DNA of 64,000 nucleotides from Dyella sp. S184 (GTDB lineage Bacteria > Pseudomonadota > Gammaproteobacteria > Xanthomonadales > Rhodanobacteraceae). Position 1 is the first letter of the stretch; the number at the start of each line of letters is the position of its first letter. The translations under genes were made by a program, and so were the position numbers. Under the pieces are notes generated by a model that made no database searches, was not told the DNA's origin, and saw only the letters and a program-made list of their open reading frames with translations. This document shows, one piece after another, positions 32,206 through 44,067 of this stretch. The stretch is from the NCBI RefSeq assembly GCF_009766065.1, contig NZ_LMUE01000002.1:680514-744513 (forward strand), in the 5' to 3' direction.

Positions 32206-32226
32206 ATGCCGGATACCCGCCCGTGA
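32206..32226 (+). CDS. Six-codon leader ORF overlapping the transporter start
   Basis: ATG at 32206 is placed 6 bases after a strong AGGGGA site and encodes MPDTRP before a TGA at 32224-32226. That TGA overlaps the GTG start of the transporter (GTGA). It could deliver ribosomes to the otherwise unsupported GTG start. Existence as a translated peptide is inferred only. Confidence 0.4.
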   Translation: MPDTRP

Positions 32227-33500
32227 ATTTGAAGCTCCGCCTTGTCGTCATGAATTTTCTCCAGTACTACATCTGGGGCGCCTGGCTTCTGACCATCGGC
32301 ACGTGGTGGTTCCAGACCTTGCACTGGTCGGGCACCAGTTTCGGCGCGATCTTCTCGACGATGGGCATCGCCTCGCTGTTCATGCCTTCGCTGGCAGGCA
32401 TCGTGGCGGACAAGTGGGTCAACGCCGAACGTCTGTACGGCCTGTTCCATATCCTTGGTGCGGCAGTGCTGCTCGCGATTCCGCATGCGGGCAATCCGCA
32501 GCAGATGTTCTGGGTAGTGCTGCTGTACATGTGTTTCTACATGCCCACCATCTCGCTCGCCATCGCGGTGGCGTACAACGCGCTGAAGCAGGAGGGGCTG
32601 GACGTTGTGAGCACCTATCCGCCGATCCGCGTGTGGGGCACCGTCGGTTTCATCGCCGCTACGTGGACAACCAGCCTGCTGGGCTTCAAGGCCTCCGCCG
32701 CGCAGTTCCACGTGGCCGCGGGCGCTTCGCTGCTGCTGGGCCTGTACGCCTTCAGCCTGCCCAAGTGCCCGCCCAAGCTCGATGCCGCGCACAGCCGCAG
32801 CGTGATGGATCGGCTCGGCCTCACCTCGTTCGTGCTGTTCAAGAACCGCAACATGGCTGTGTTCTTCATCTTCGCGATGCTGCTGGGCGCGGCGCTGCAA
32901 CTCACCAACGCCTACGGCGACGCCTTCCTCAGCGACTTCGTCAAGGTGCCAGCCTACGCCAACCTGCTGACGGTGAAGTACTCCACCATCATCATTTCCA
33001 TCTCGCAGTTCTCCGAAACCGCGTTCATCCTCACCATCCCGTTCTTCCTCAAGCGCTTCGGCATCAAGGCGGTGATGACGATGAGCATGCTGGCCTGGGT
33101 GCTGCGCTTCGGCCTGTTCGGCTTCGGCAACCCGGCCGACGGCCTGTGGATGATCGTACTGTCGTGCATCATCTATGGCATGGCGTTCGACTTCTTCAAC
33201 ATCTCCGGCTCGCTGTTCGTGGAGAGCCAGGCCGACCCGAAGATCCGCGCCAGCGCGCAGGGCCTGTTCATGCTGATGACCAACGGCGTGGGCGCGGTGC
33301 TGGGCAGCCTGATCGCGGGCTGGATGATCGACCGCTTCTTCACCAACCATGCCTGCGACGACACCGTCGCCATCTGCAAGGACTGGCACGGCATCTGGCT
33401 GGCCTTTGCCGGCTATTCACTGATCATGGCGCTCCTGTTCGTGCCGCTGTTCAGGCACAAGCACTGGGCACAGCCGCTGCGAGTTCTGCCAACGCACTGA
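32223..33500 (+). CDS. nupG: Nucleoside:proton symporter, NupG-type MFS transporter
   Basis: Twelve-helix major-facilitator protein in the nucleoside:H+ symporter family. It resembles E. coli NupG along its whole length from 'MNLKLRL' through 'FMPSLAGIVADKW', 'PPIRVWGTVGFI', 'LFKNRNMAVFFIFAMLLGA', 'FDFFNISGSLFVE' and 'IRASAQGLFMLMTNG'. 425 residues. The start is a GTG at 32223 with no ribosome binding site of its own, preceded by a six-codon ORF. No nucleoside catabolic genes are adjacent, so the preferred substrate is open. Confidence 0.87.
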   Translation: MNLKLRLVVMNFLQYYIWGAWLLTIGTWWFQTLHWSGTSFGAIFSTMGIASLFMPSLAGIVADKWVNAERLYGLFHILGAAVLLAIPHAGNPQQMFWVVLLYMCFYMPTISLAIAVAYNALKQEGLDVVSTYPPIRVWGTVGFIAATWTTSLLGFKASAAQFHVAAGASLLLGLYAFSLPKCPPKLDAAHSRSVMDRLGLTSFVLFKNRNMAVFFIFAMLLGAALQLTNAYGDAFLSDFVKVPAYANLLTVKYSTIIISISQFSETAFILTIPFFLKRFGIKAVMTMSMLAWVLRFGLFGFGNPADGLWMIVLSCIIYGMAFDFFNISGSLFVESQADPKIRASAQGLFMLMTNGVGAVLGSLIAGWMIDRFFTNHACDDTVAICKDWHGIWLAFAGYSLIMALLFVPLFRHKHWAQPLRVLPTH

Positions 33501-33542
33501 CATCGCCGGGCCAGCAGCGGCCGAGCCGGCTACAATGCGCAG

Positions 33543-34529
33543 ATGCGCATCGGCCCTTACCTCATCGACCCGCCGGTGGTGCTCGCCCCGATGGCGGGTG
33601 TCACCGACAAGCCATTCCGCCTGCTGTGCAAGCGGCTCGGCGCGGGTCTGGCCGTATCGGAAATGACCAATGCCGATCCGCGCCTGTGGCATACGCGCAA
33701 GTCGTTGCAGCGGATGGATCACGTCGGCGAACCCGAGCCCATTAGCGTGCAGATCGCCGGCTACGACCCGGCCATGCTTGCTGAAGCGGCACGTTTCAAC
33801 GTCGCCAACGGCGCGCAGCTGATCGATATCAACATGGGCTGTCCCGCCAAGAAGGTCTGCAACGTGTGGTCGGGTTCCGCCCTGCTGCAGGACGAACCGC
33901 TGGTGGCGCGCATCGTCAAGACCGTGGTCGATGCCGTCGAGGTGCCTGTAACGCTGAAGATCCGCACCGGCTGGGACCGGCAGAACAAGAACGCGCTGAA
34001 CATCGCGCGCATCGCCGAAGACAACGGCATCGCCGCGCTCGCGGTGCATGGCCGCACCCGCGCCGACAAATATGAAGGCGACGCCGAGTACGACACCATC
34101 ACCGCGGTGAAAGCCGCCGTGCGCATCCCAGTATTGGCCAATGGCGATGTGAATACACCGCAGCAGGCGCGCCATGTACTCGACGTCACCGGCGCCGATG
34201 CGCTGATGATCGGCCGCGGCGCGCAAGGACGGCCGTGGATCTTCCGCGAGATCGCGCACTACTTGGCCACCGGTGAACTGCTGCCCGAGCCCGAGCCGGC
34301 CGAAGTCGCCATGATCCTGCTCGGCCATCTCGAACAGCTCTACGCGTTCTACGGTGAACTGGCCGGCGTCCGTATCGCGCGCAAGCACCTGGGCTGGTAC
34401 GCCAAGGACCGGCCTGAGAATGCAGCGTTCCGGCAGGTGGTCAATCGCGCCGAATCCGCCGATATGCAGCTGCATCTGACCCGTGAGTATTTCGCCGCAC
34501 TCGCCGCCGGCGAACGTCTGGCAGCCTGA
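33543..34529 (+). CDS. dusB: tRNA-dihydrouridine synthase DusB
   Basis: FMN-dependent reductase of tRNA uridines. TIM-barrel motifs: 'VVLAPMAGVTDKPFR', 'EMTNADPRLWHT', 'IDINMGCPAKKVCN' with the catalytic Cys, 'TLKIRTGWD', 'AVHGRTRADKYEGDAEYD', 'VLANGDVNTPQQA', 'GADALMIGRGAQGRPWIF'. 328 residues. In many gammaproteobacteria dusB is followed by fis; here the next gene is metE behind its own promoter. Confidence 0.95.
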   Translation: MRIGPYLIDPPVVLAPMAGVTDKPFRLLCKRLGAGLAVSEMTNADPRLWHTRKSLQRMDHVGEPEPISVQIAGYDPAMLAEAARFNVANGAQLIDINMGCPAKKVCNVWSGSALLQDEPLVARIVKTVVDAVEVPVTLKIRTGWDRQNKNALNIARIAEDNGIAALAVHGRTRADKYEGDAEYDTITAVKAAVRIPVLANGDVNTPQQARHVLDVTGADALMIGRGAQGRPWIFREIAHYLATGELLPEPEPAEVAMILLGHLEQLYAFYGELAGVRIARKHLGWYAKDRPENAAFRQVVNRAESADMQLHLTREYFAALAAGERLAA

Positions 34530-34625
34530 ACCCTGATCGCCTTGTGCCACCCGATCGATTCGACGATAGCGATCGGTCGATGGGCAACACTCCGGCTCGC
34601 CGTTCCTGTGTCACCCGACCGTGGT

Positions 34626-34654
34626 TTGACTTCGGACGTCCATACGGCTAATTT
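34626..34654 (+). promoter_or_regulatory. Candidate metE promoter
   Basis: TTGACT (34626-34631), 17-base spacer, TAATTT (34649-34654). The -10 box is only a 3/6 match, but the position just ahead of the riboswitch is right. The preceding 96 bases after dusB hold nothing recognisable. Confidence 0.5.
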
Positions 34655-34672
34655 TCGCCACGCTGATGGTAA

Positions 34673-34848
34673 TTATCTCTTCATGCGAATAAAGAGATAA
34701 CTCAAGGGAAGCCGGTGTGAATCCGGCGCTGCCCCGCAGCGGTATGTGGAAACGACCTCCGTTACATGCACTGGACGCAAGGCGCCCGGGAAGCGACGGA
34801 CAGTAGGCCGAGCCGTACGTCCACGAGCCCGAATACCTGCCTCAGCCG
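34673..34848 (+). ncRNA. Cobalamin (B12) riboswitch upstream of metE
   Basis: The leader carries the conserved core of the cobalamin class: AGGGAA then GCCGGTGTGAATCCGGC and GCTGCCCCGCAGCGG (34705-34742), the GGGAAGCGACGGACAGTAGGCC segment, and the 3' consensus AGCCCGAATACCTGCC (34826-34841). A 9-bp hairpin (34673-34681 with 34692-34700) precedes the core and may be its P2 helix. Binding of adenosyl- or methylcobalamin would shut off metE. Boundaries are approximate. Confidence 0.93.
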
Positions 34849-35024
34849 GAAGCGTGTGTTTGCGCTTCTGTCCGACTTGGCGTTTCCGCGGGGGAACACC
34901 GGAGCCAGTGCGCTGCCTGTCGCCATGTGCGGCAGACGCGCTGGTTTCGCTTGCCCTGCGGCAGTGCCGGATCGCCCGCGGGGGCGAAGGTCAAAGGCAC
35001 AGCGATCATGCTGGTCATCCTTCG

Positions 35025-35050
35025 TTCCTCTTTGCCCATTGCAAGAGGAA
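35025..35050 (+). promoter_or_regulatory. Hairpin burying the metE ribosome binding site
   Basis: The 5' arm 35025-35035 pairs with 35041-35050 over 10 bp (one bulged T), loop CCATT. The 3' arm contains AGAGGAA, the metE Shine-Dalgarno, 6 bases before ATG. This is a natural expression platform for translational control by the riboswitch. Confidence 0.7.
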
Positions 35051-35055
35051 TTTCC

Positions 35056-37347
35056 ATGTCACTCGTTACCTATTCAGGCTTTCCGCGCATCGGCCTCAAG
35101 CGCGAACTCAAGCGCTCCCTCGAGTCGCACTGGCGCGGCGAAACCAGCGCACAGGCACTGCTGGACACCGCTCACACGCTGCGTCGACGGCATTGGCAGC
35201 TGGCGGTGGATGCCGGCGCCGATGTCGTGCCATGCAACGACTTCAGCCTGTACGACCACGTACTCGACACGGCCGTGCTGTTCGATGCGATCCCCTCGCG
35301 TTATCGACCGCTGTTCACCGAAAACCCTCTGGAGGGTTATTTCGCGATGGCACGCGGTCACAAGCGAGACGGCCATGACCTGCATGCGCTGGAAATGACC
35401 AAGTGGTTCGATACCAATTACCACTATCTGGTGCCGGAACTGGCCGCCGACCAGCGCTTCGCGCTCGCCGGCGACAAGCCGCTGGCGGAATTCCGAGAAG
35501 CTCAGGCACAAGGTCATCGGGCACGCCCGGTGCTGCTCGGGCCCGTGTCATTCCTGCTGCTGTCCAAGAGCGTGGACGGCAGCGATCGTCTGGCACTGCT
35601 CGACGCGCTGCTGGCGCCCTATGTCGAACTACTCGGGCAACTGGCTGACGCCGGCGCCGACTGGGTGCAATTGGATGAACCGTGCCTGGTGCTGGATCAG
35701 GATGGCGATGACCACGCGGCTTATCGCCATGCCTATGCGGTGCTGGCCGCAGCGCATACGCCAAGGCTGCTGCTTGCAAGCTACTTTGGTGCTTTGAGCG
35801 ACAACCTGATGTTGGCAACTACCCTGCCAGTGGATGGCTTGCACATCGACCTGGTGCGCGCACCGGAACAGCTCGATGCCGTGCTGGACGCTCTGCCCGC
35901 CAGCCACGTCCTCAGTGTCGGCGTGGTCGATGGCCGCAACATCTGGCGTAGCCGACCCGAACGCGTACTGCCGCTACTGCACAAGGCGCAGGCACGCATC
36001 GGCAGCGAGCGCCTGTGGCTCGCCCCATCCTGCTCGCTGCTGCACGTGCCGATCGATCTCGAGGCGGAAATCACGCTCGATCCGCAACGCCTCGCACCGA
36101 TGGCATTTGCCCGGCAGAAAATCGAGGAACTGCGGGTGTATGCCGATGCACTCGCCGGCATACCGGAAGCCGACGCTGCTCTCGCTGCACAACAGGCGCT
36201 GCTGACCGCGCAGGCACAGGTACCCGGCGTGGTCGACACGGAAGTCCGTGGCCGTTTGCGCATGCTTGGCCCACAAGCACCATTGCGCCGATCCGCCTAC
36301 GCGATACGCCGGGTAACGCAGTCCGAAACGCTGACCTTGCCGCCATTGCCGACCACCACGATCGGTTCGTTTCCGCAGACCGACGAGTTGCGCAAGGCAC
36401 GTGCCGCCCATCGCGCCAGTCGTCTGGGCGATGGCGCATACGATGCATTGCTGGAGGCCGAGATCGAGCGCGTCGTGCGCTTCCAGGAACATATCGGCCT
36501 GGACGTACTGGTACACGGCGAGCCCGAACGCAACGACATGGTTGAATACTTCGGCGAGCAGCTGGACGGCTATCTGTTCACCAAACTCGGCTGGGTACAA
36601 AGCTATGGTTCGCGCTGCGTGAAACCACCGGTCATCTATGGCGACATCGCCCGTCGCGCGCCGATGACCGTGCGTTGGTCGAGTTTTGCGCAATCGCTGA
36701 CCGAGAAACCGATGAAGGGCATGCTGACCGGTCCGGTGACCATGTTGCAGTGGTCGTTCGTGCGCGATGACCTGCCGCGCGAGACCGTCTGCCGGCAGAT
36801 CGCGCTGGCCTTGCGCGACGAGGTGCATGACCTGGAAGCCGCTGGCATAAGCGTGATCCAGATCGATGAACCCGCGCTGCGCGAAGGCCTGCCGCTACGG
36901 CGCAGCGAGTGGCCGACCTATCTGGCGTGGGCCGTGGAATGTTTCCGCATCACCGCCGGCGGCGTACGCGATGCCACCCAGATCCACACTCACATGTGCT
37001 ATTCGGAGTTCAACGACATCATCGAGGCAATCGCGGCGATGGATGCCGACGTGATTTCGATCGAAACCAGCCGCTCACGGATGGAACTGCTCGATGCATT
37101 CGTGCGCTTCCGTTATCCCAACGGCATCGGTCCGGGCGTCTACGACATTCATTCGCCGCGCGTGCCCGAACCAGCGGAAATGCTCGATCTGCTGCACAAG
37201 GCGCTCGATGTGCTGCAACCGGATCAGCTGTGGATCAATCCCGATTGCGGGCTGAAGACCCGTGGCTGGCCCGAAGTGGAACTGGCGCTGCGCCATATGG
37301 TTGGCGCCGCGCAGCAGTTACGCAACGAACTGGCGCTCCTCGCATAG
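35056..37347 (+). CDS. metE: Cobalamin-independent methionine synthase MetE
   Basis: Transfers a methyl group from 5-methyltetrahydrofolate-polyglutamate to homocysteine without B12. N-terminal '[13 protein letters not shown]' domain; C-terminal catalytic barrel with zinc ligands His646 and Cys648 ('THMCYSEF'), Glu670 ('ISIETS') and Cys731 ('[11 protein letters not shown]'), each 5 residues beyond the E. coli positions. 763 residues. Start fixed by the AGAGGAA site and '[13 protein letters not shown]'; the open frame upstream runs through the riboswitch leader and is not translated protein. Its regulation implies a B12-dependent MetH elsewhere in the genome. Confidence 0.98.
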   Translation: MSLVTYSGFPRIGLKRELKRSLESHWRGETSAQALLDTAHTLRRRHWQLAVDAGADVVPCNDFSLYDHVLDTAVLFDAIPSRYRPLFTENPLEGYFAMARGHKRDGHDLHALEMTKWFDTNYHYLVPELAADQRFALAGDKPLAEFREAQAQGHRARPVLLGPVSFLLLSKSVDGSDRLALLDALLAPYVELLGQLADAGADWVQLDEPCLVLDQDGDDHAAYRHAYAVLAAAHTPRLLLASYFGALSDNLMLATTLPVDGLHIDLVRAPEQLDAVLDALPASHVLSVGVVDGRNIWRSRPERVLPLLHKAQARIGSERLWLAPSCSLLHVPIDLEAEITLDPQRLAPMAFARQKIEELRVYADALAGIPEADAALAAQQALLTAQAQVPGVVDTEVRGRLRMLGPQAPLRRSAYAIRRVTQSETLTLPPLPTTTIGSFPQTDELRKARAAHRASRLGDGAYDALLEAEIERVVRFQEHIGLDVLVHGEPERNDMVEYFGEQLDGYLFTKLGWVQSYGSRCVKPPVIYGDIARRAPMTVRWSSFAQSLTEKPMKGMLTGPVTMLQWSFVRDDLPRETVCRQIALALRDEVHDLEAAGISVIQIDEPALREGLPLRRSEWPTYLAWAVECFRITAGGVRDATQIHTHMCYSEFNDIIEAIAAMDADVISIETSRSRMELLDAFVRFRYPNGIGPGVYDIHSPRVPEPAEMLDLLHKALDVLQPDQLWINPDCGLKTRGWPEVELALRHMVGAAQQLRNELALLA

Positions 37348-37356
37348 CCGATCGGA

Positions 37357-37384
37357 ACGCCTCCCTGTCGTAACAGGGAGGCGT
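37357..37384 (+). terminator. Hairpin after metE
   Basis: Perfect 12-bp stem (37357-37368 with 37373-37384) closed by CGTA, 10 bases after the metE stop. No U-run, so termination efficiency is uncertain. Confidence 0.6.
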
Positions 37385-37624
37385 CAGCAGGCAACGCCAC
37401 CTGGCCACGCGTATCCGCGTGTTTACACCAATAGCCGTCAAAGCTGCTGCCCCCGAAAACCGCACTGTCACATAGATAAGGCACCCTGACAGCCGTCCAA
37501 ACGGCTGAACATGCGCCTAACCCGGATGACCCCAAAATAAACCCAGGCTGCAAAACCTGGAGCGTCGATGTATCATGTCGGGCTTCTTGTATCTCTCTAT
37601 CCGCACGAAAGGATATATACCGCG
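37385..37624 (+). other. metK leader region without a recognised element
   Basis: 240 bases before metK with a lower GC content than its neighbours. It contains a 6-bp hairpin (37491-37506) and a TATCC/GGATA pairing that can cover the AGGA near the start. I do not recognise a SAM or SAH riboswitch class or a convincing promoter. Confidence 0.4.
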
Positions 37625-38824
<1,200 letters not shown>

Positions 38825-38843
38825 ACCGGCCTCTTCGGTTGAC

Positions 38844-38880
38844 CAGAAGCCCCACGGCATGCCCGCGGGGCTTCTGCGTT
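38844..38880 (+). terminator. Terminator after metK
   Basis: Stem of 10 bp plus 3 inner pairs (38844-38853 with 38867-38876; 38855-38857 with 38863-38865), followed by CGTTT, 20 bases after the metK stop. Confidence 0.8.
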
Positions 38881-38973
38881 TCCGGACCTCGATGGCGTCA
38901 GTAGCGGAAGAACTCTGCGGTTGGTTTAGACTGGCGAGCGCCTCAACCGCCGCGACAAGAACCGATCAGGCCC

Positions 38974-40257
<1,284 letters not shown>

Positions 40258-40307
40258 TCACGCCCGGATGCGTACTTAAGAACACCCATCCGCGCGCACC
40301 GAACCGC

Positions 40308-42197
40308 TCAGGTGTGCCCTATGAGGGCCTCGACCACCTGCTGGGCCAGGGCATCGACGCTGCGCCCAGCCGTTTCAAGGTGCACTTCCGAATGCTCCGG
40401 CTGCTCGTAGGGTGAATCGATGCCGGTGAAGTTCTTGATCTCGCCAGCGCGCGCCTTCGCGTAAAGCCCTTTCACATCGCGCTGCTCGCAGATCGCCAGC
40501 GGCGTGTCCACGAAAACTTCCTTGAACTCGCCTTCGGCAAACAGTTCGCGCGCCATGCGCCGTTCACTGCGGAACGGGCTGATGAACGAGACCAGCACGA
40601 TCAGACCGGCTTCCACCATCAACTTGGCCACCTCGGCCACGCGGCGGATGTTCTCGACGCGATCCTCGGCGGTGAAGCCCAGATCGCGGTTGAGCCCATG
40701 CCGCACGTTGTCGCCATCCAGCATGTAGGTGTGATAGCCCAGCGCGTGCAGGCGCTTTTCCACCAGGTTCGCCACGGTCGACTTGCCGGAGCCGGACAGG
40801 CCGGTGAACCAGAGGCAGGCCGGTGCCTGGCCCTTGATCCGCGCACGTGCCATGCGATCGACATCCATATGCTGCCAGTGGATGTTGTCGGCGCGACGCA
40901 GAGCGAAGTTCAGCGTGCCGGCAGCCACCGTGTTGTTGCTCTGTCGATCGATCAGGATGAACGCACCCATCTCGCGGCAGTGTTCATACGACTCGAACGC
41001 GATCGCGTGATCGAGGCTGAGGTTGCAGTAACCGACCTCATTCAGTTCCAGCCGCTTGGCAGCCAGCGGCTCCTGCGTGTTGACGTCGACCTTGTGCTTG
41101 ATCTCGGTGACCTGGGCACTCACGGTGCGTGTACCGATCTTCAGCCAGTAGGATCTGCCCGGCAACAACGGTGCCTCACCCATCCACAGCAGATGTGCGG
41201 CGAACTGGTCGGCCACCTGCGGTGGTTGCGCGGCCGCGACGATGACATCGCCACGGCTGATGTCGCGCTCGTCGGTCAGCGTCAGCGTGATCGCATCGCC
41301 AAGGCTGGCACGCGGCAGATCGCCATCGGCCGTGACGATGCGCGCCACCCGCGAACGGGCGCCACTCGGCAGCACCACCACTTCATCGCCCGGCGCAATG
41401 CAACCAGCGACGACGTGGCCTGCATAGCCGCGGAAGTTCTGATCGGGCCGGCATACCCATTGTACCGGCAGGCGGAAGCCGACATCGTCGACCACATGCG
41501 CGACCTGCACCGTCTCCAGACGCTCCAGCAGGCTGGGACCGTCGTACCAGCCGATGCGATCCGAACGGCTGCTGACATTCTCGCCGCGCAACGCCGACAG
41601 CGGCACCGCGCTGACCTGCGCGATGCCCATCGAGTCAGCCAGCTCGCGATAATCCGCCTCGATCGAACGGAACACGTCCTCGGAATAATCGATCAGGTCC
41701 ATCTTGTTCACCGCCAGCAGCACATGGCGGATGCCGAGCAACGCGCAGATATAGGTATGCCGGCGCGTCTGCGTCAGCAGGCCCTTGCGCGCGTCGACCA
41801 GCACCACGGCAAGGTCGGCGGTGGAGGCACCGGTGGCCATATTGCGCGTGTACTGCTCATGCCCGGGACAATCCGCCACGATGAACTTGCGCCGTTCGGT
41901 GCTGAAGAAGCGGTAGGCGACATCGATGGTGATGCCCTGTTCGCGCTCGGCGGAGAGGCCGTCGACCAGCAAGGCGAAATCCAGCTCGCCGTTCTGCGTG
42001 CCATGGCGCAGGCTGTCGCCTTTCAGCGCCGCCAACTGGTCGTCGAACAGCAGCTTGCTGTCGTACAGCAGGCGTCCAAGCAGGGTGCTCTTGCCGTCGT
42101 CCACGCTGCCGCAGGTGATGAAACGCAGCAGGCTCTTGGTTTCGTGTTGCTGCAGGTAGGCGTCGATCGCCGTGCTCGCGTCATGCTCCGTGCGCAT
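40308..42197 (-). CDS. cysNC: Bifunctional sulfate adenylyltransferase subunit 1/APS kinase CysNC
   Basis: Fusion of the GTPase CysN (makes APS with CysD) and APS kinase CysC (makes PAPS). The GTPase part has G1 '[10 protein letters not shown]' (about 29-38), G3 'DCPGHEQYT' and G4 'NKMDLID', then two beta-barrel domains. The kinase begins near residue 449 with P-loop 'GLSGSGKST' (466-474), '[15 protein letters not shown]' and '[10 protein letters not shown]'. 629 residues. Start overlaps the cysD stop (TGATG). This fused form is common in Xanthomonadales. Confidence 0.97.
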   Translation of the reverse strand: MRTEHDASTAIDAYLQQHETKSLLRFITCGSVDDGKSTLLGRLLYDSKLLFDDQLAALKGDSLRHGTQNGELDFALLVDGLSAEREQGITIDVAYRFFSTERRKFIVADCPGHEQYTRNMATGASTADLAVVLVDARKGLLTQTRRHTYICALLGIRHVLLAVNKMDLIDYSEDVFRSIEADYRELADSMGIAQVSAVPLSALRGENVSSRSDRIGWYDGPSLLERLETVQVAHVVDDVGFRLPVQWVCRPDQNFRGYAGHVVAGCIAPGDEVVVLPSGARSRVARIVTADGDLPRASLGDAITLTLTDERDISRGDVIVAAAQPPQVADQFAAHLLWMGEAPLLPGRSYWLKIGTRTVSAQVTEIKHKVDVNTQEPLAAKRLELNEVGYCNLSLDHAIAFESYEHCREMGAFILIDRQSNNTVAAGTLNFALRRADNIHWQHMDVDRMARARIKGQAPACLWFTGLSGSGKSTVANLVEKRLHALGYHTYMLDGDNVRHGLNRDLGFTAEDRVENIRRVAEVAKLMVEAGLIVLVSFISPFRSERRMARELFAEGEFKEVFVDTPLAICEQRDVKGLYAKARAGEIKNFTGIDSPYEQPEHSEVHLETAGRSVDALAQQVVEALIGHT

Positions 42198-43117
42198 CAG
42201 AAATAACCCTCCTGCTTCTTCTTCTCCATCGACGCGGACGGATCATGGTCGATCACCCGGCCCTGGCGCTCGGAGGTGCGCGCCACCAGCATTTCCTGGA
42301 TGACTGCCGGCAAGGTATCGGCCTCGGACTCGATTGCACCGGTCAGCGGATAGCAACCCAGCGTGCGGAAACGCACCTTGCGCATTTGCGGAATCTCGCC
42401 CGGGCGCAACGGCATGCGCTCGTCGTCGACCATGATCAGCGCGCCATCACGTTCGACCACCGGACGCTCGGCGGCAAGGTATAGCGCTGGCACCTCGATC
42501 TTCTCGCGGTAGATGTACAACCAGATATCCAGCTCGGTCCAGTTCGACAGCGGGAACACGCGCACGCTCTCGCCCTTGGCGATACGCGCGTTGTAGAGGT
42601 TCCACAGCTCCGGTCGCTGGCTCTTCGGATCCCAGCGATGCTGTGCATTGCGGAACGAAAACACACGCTCCTTCGCACGCGACTTCTCCTCGTCGCGGCG
42701 GGCGCCGCCGATCGCGGCATCGAACTGATACTTGTCCAGCGCCTGCTTCAGCGCCTGGGTCTTCATCACATCGGTATGCACGGTCGCACCATGACTGAAC
42801 GGGCCGATGCCCTGCGCCACGCCATCCTGATTGATATGCACGATCAACCGGCAGCCGGCTTCCTGCGCACGGCGATCGCGGAACGCGATCATCTCGCGGA
42901 ATTTCCAGGTCGTGTCCACGTGCAGCAACGGGATCGGCGGCTGCGCCGGATAGAACGCCTTCTGCAGCAAATGCAGCAATACCGAGGAGTCCTTGCCGAT
43001 CGAATACATCATCACCGGGTTGCGGAACTCGGCCGCCACCTCACGCAGGATGTGGATGCTTTCCGATTCCAGCTGCTTCAGATGCGATGTGTATGCAAGC
43101 GCGTCGATGTTGGTCAT
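42197..43117 (-). CDS. cysD: Sulfate adenylyltransferase subunit 2 CysD
   Basis: Catalytic subunit of ATP sulfurylase. Adenine-nucleotide alpha-hydrolase fold: '[17 protein letters not shown]' PP-loop, '[15 protein letters not shown]', '[20 protein letters not shown]', '[17 protein letters not shown]' and C-terminal 'RTSERQGR'. Start placed at 43117 ([13 protein letters not shown]) giving 306 residues; the frame upstream to 43339 crosses the promoter and the Rieske gene. First gene of the cysD-cysNC unit. Confidence 0.97.
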   Translation of the reverse strand: MTNIDALAYTSHLKQLESESIHILREVAAEFRNPVMMYSIGKDSSVLLHLLQKAFYPAQPPIPLLHVDTTWKFREMIAFRDRRAQEAGCRLIVHINQDGVAQGIGPFSHGATVHTDVMKTQALKQALDKYQFDAAIGGARRDEEKSRAKERVFSFRNAQHRWDPKSQRPELWNLYNARIAKGESVRVFPLSNWTELDIWLYIYREKIEVPALYLAAERPVVERDGALIMVDDERMPLRPGEIPQMRKVRFRTLGCYPLTGAIESEADTLPAVIQEMLVARTSERQGRVIDHDPSASMEKKKQEGYF

Positions 43118-43142
43118 GTTGCTGCCGTTGATATCCGTTCGG

Positions 43143-43148
43143 ATTCTA
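43143..43148 (-). promoter_or_regulatory. Candidate -10 of cysD
   Basis: TAGAAT on the minus strand, about 26 bases before the cysD start, with no good -35; activator-dependent cys promoters usually look like this. A CysB site cannot be assigned with confidence. Confidence 0.4.
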
Positions 43149-43248
43149 GTCGGGGTCGTGCCATTTGCGTAATGACCAGCGGATTTATCCATATGCGGCA
43201 ACTGGCTGGGCACGCCCACGACACCCTGCATGCCGATGACATAGGTGG

Positions 43249-43599
43249 CTACGCGCCGGCAGTCAGGTGAACGGCATCGCCCTCCACCTGCACGCTCACT
43301 TCGCGCAGATGCTCGCCCCGGCAGGGGCCGGCGATGCACAGTCCATCGCCTTGATTGAAGGTGGCACCGTGTACCGCGCAGATCAGCGTGTCGTTCTTCA
43401 GCAGGAACTTGCCTGGCGCGTAGTCCAGCCGGCGTCCCGTGTGCGGGCAGATGTTGAGGTAACCGCGGACTTGGTCACCTTGCCGCAACAGGATCAGGCT
43501 CTCTTCGCCACTGGACAGCAACGCATCGACGGCGGTGGCTCCGCCGTCCGGAATATCATCCAGCTGGCACAGCGGCGGAACGGAGGTCACTGTATCCAT
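43249..43599 (-). CDS. Small Rieske-type [2Fe-2S] protein
   Basis: Stand-alone Rieske ferredoxin of 116 residues. Cluster ligands are visible as 'CPHTGRRLD' (C-x-H) and 'CAVHGATFN' (C-x2-H) 17 residues apart. Redox partner unknown; such proteins serve oxygenases or assimilatory reductases. The ATG at 43599 is chosen (GAGG 9 bases upstream); a GTG two codons earlier is possible. It lies upstream of cysD in the same direction, which suggests but does not prove a link to sulfur assimilation. Confidence 0.85.
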   Translation of the reverse strand: MDTVTSVPPLCQLDDIPDGGATAVDALLSSGEESLILLRQGDQVRGYLNICPHTGRRLDYAPGKFLLKNDTLICAVHGATFNQGDGLCIAGPCRGEHLREVSVQVEGDAVHLTAGA

Positions 43600-43689
43600 C
43601 GGCACTTGCCTCGGGGGCCGGATGGCCCCATGGTTGCACGCATGATTTCAAGCGTAAGTCGTTGATTTTACCATACGGATTTTTAACAC

Positions 43690-43968
43690 ATGCACTTCTC
43701 CATGCTCTCCATGCGTCGTTCCCGCCATCCACTGGTGCGTGCCCTGTCGTTGCTGGTCGGCGTGGCGCTGATCGGTGTGCTGCTGGTGTTCGGTCTGATG
43801 GTCGCTGGCGTGCTGCTGGTGGGTGGAGCCCTGCTGCTGGCTTGGCGTCAGTGGAAGCATGGCCGCGTACTGGCACGGCAACCCGCAGCGACGCGCACCA
43901 CACATCAACCTGATGTGCTCGAAGGCGAGTTCGTGGTGATCCAGCAGGGTCGACCGGTCGCGCACTGA
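43690..43968 (+). CDS. Small two-helix membrane protein, unknown function
   Basis: 92 residues: a basic N-terminus, a hydrophobic hairpin from about residue 16 to 52 (two membrane segments rich in Leu, Val and Gly), then a cytosolic tail ending 'DVLEGEFVVIQQG'. The tail motif and size suggest a conserved hypothetical of the order. No domain recognised. Divergent from the Rieske gene, with 90 bases between the starts. Confidence 0.65.
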   Translation: MHFSMLSMRRSRHPLVRALSLLVGVALIGVLLVFGLMVAGVLLVGGALLLAWRQWKHGRVLARQPAATRTTHQPDVLEGEFVVIQQGRPVAH

Positions 43969-44067
43969 ACGAGCCGTCACGATTCGGGCAGCACGGCGGC
44001 CGAAGTCGCGCTCACAAAATCCGCCGACCTCACGGATAATGCGCCGTCCCCACATGATCCGCCCTCC

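Noticed and set aside
34927..35055. Possible upstream start of metE
   Set aside because: It would translate the riboswitch leader; the ATG at 35056 has a strong ribosome binding site and the family N-terminus.
37385..37624. SAM or SAH riboswitch ahead of metK
   Set aside because: No conserved core of a known class could be recognised; only minor hairpins are present.
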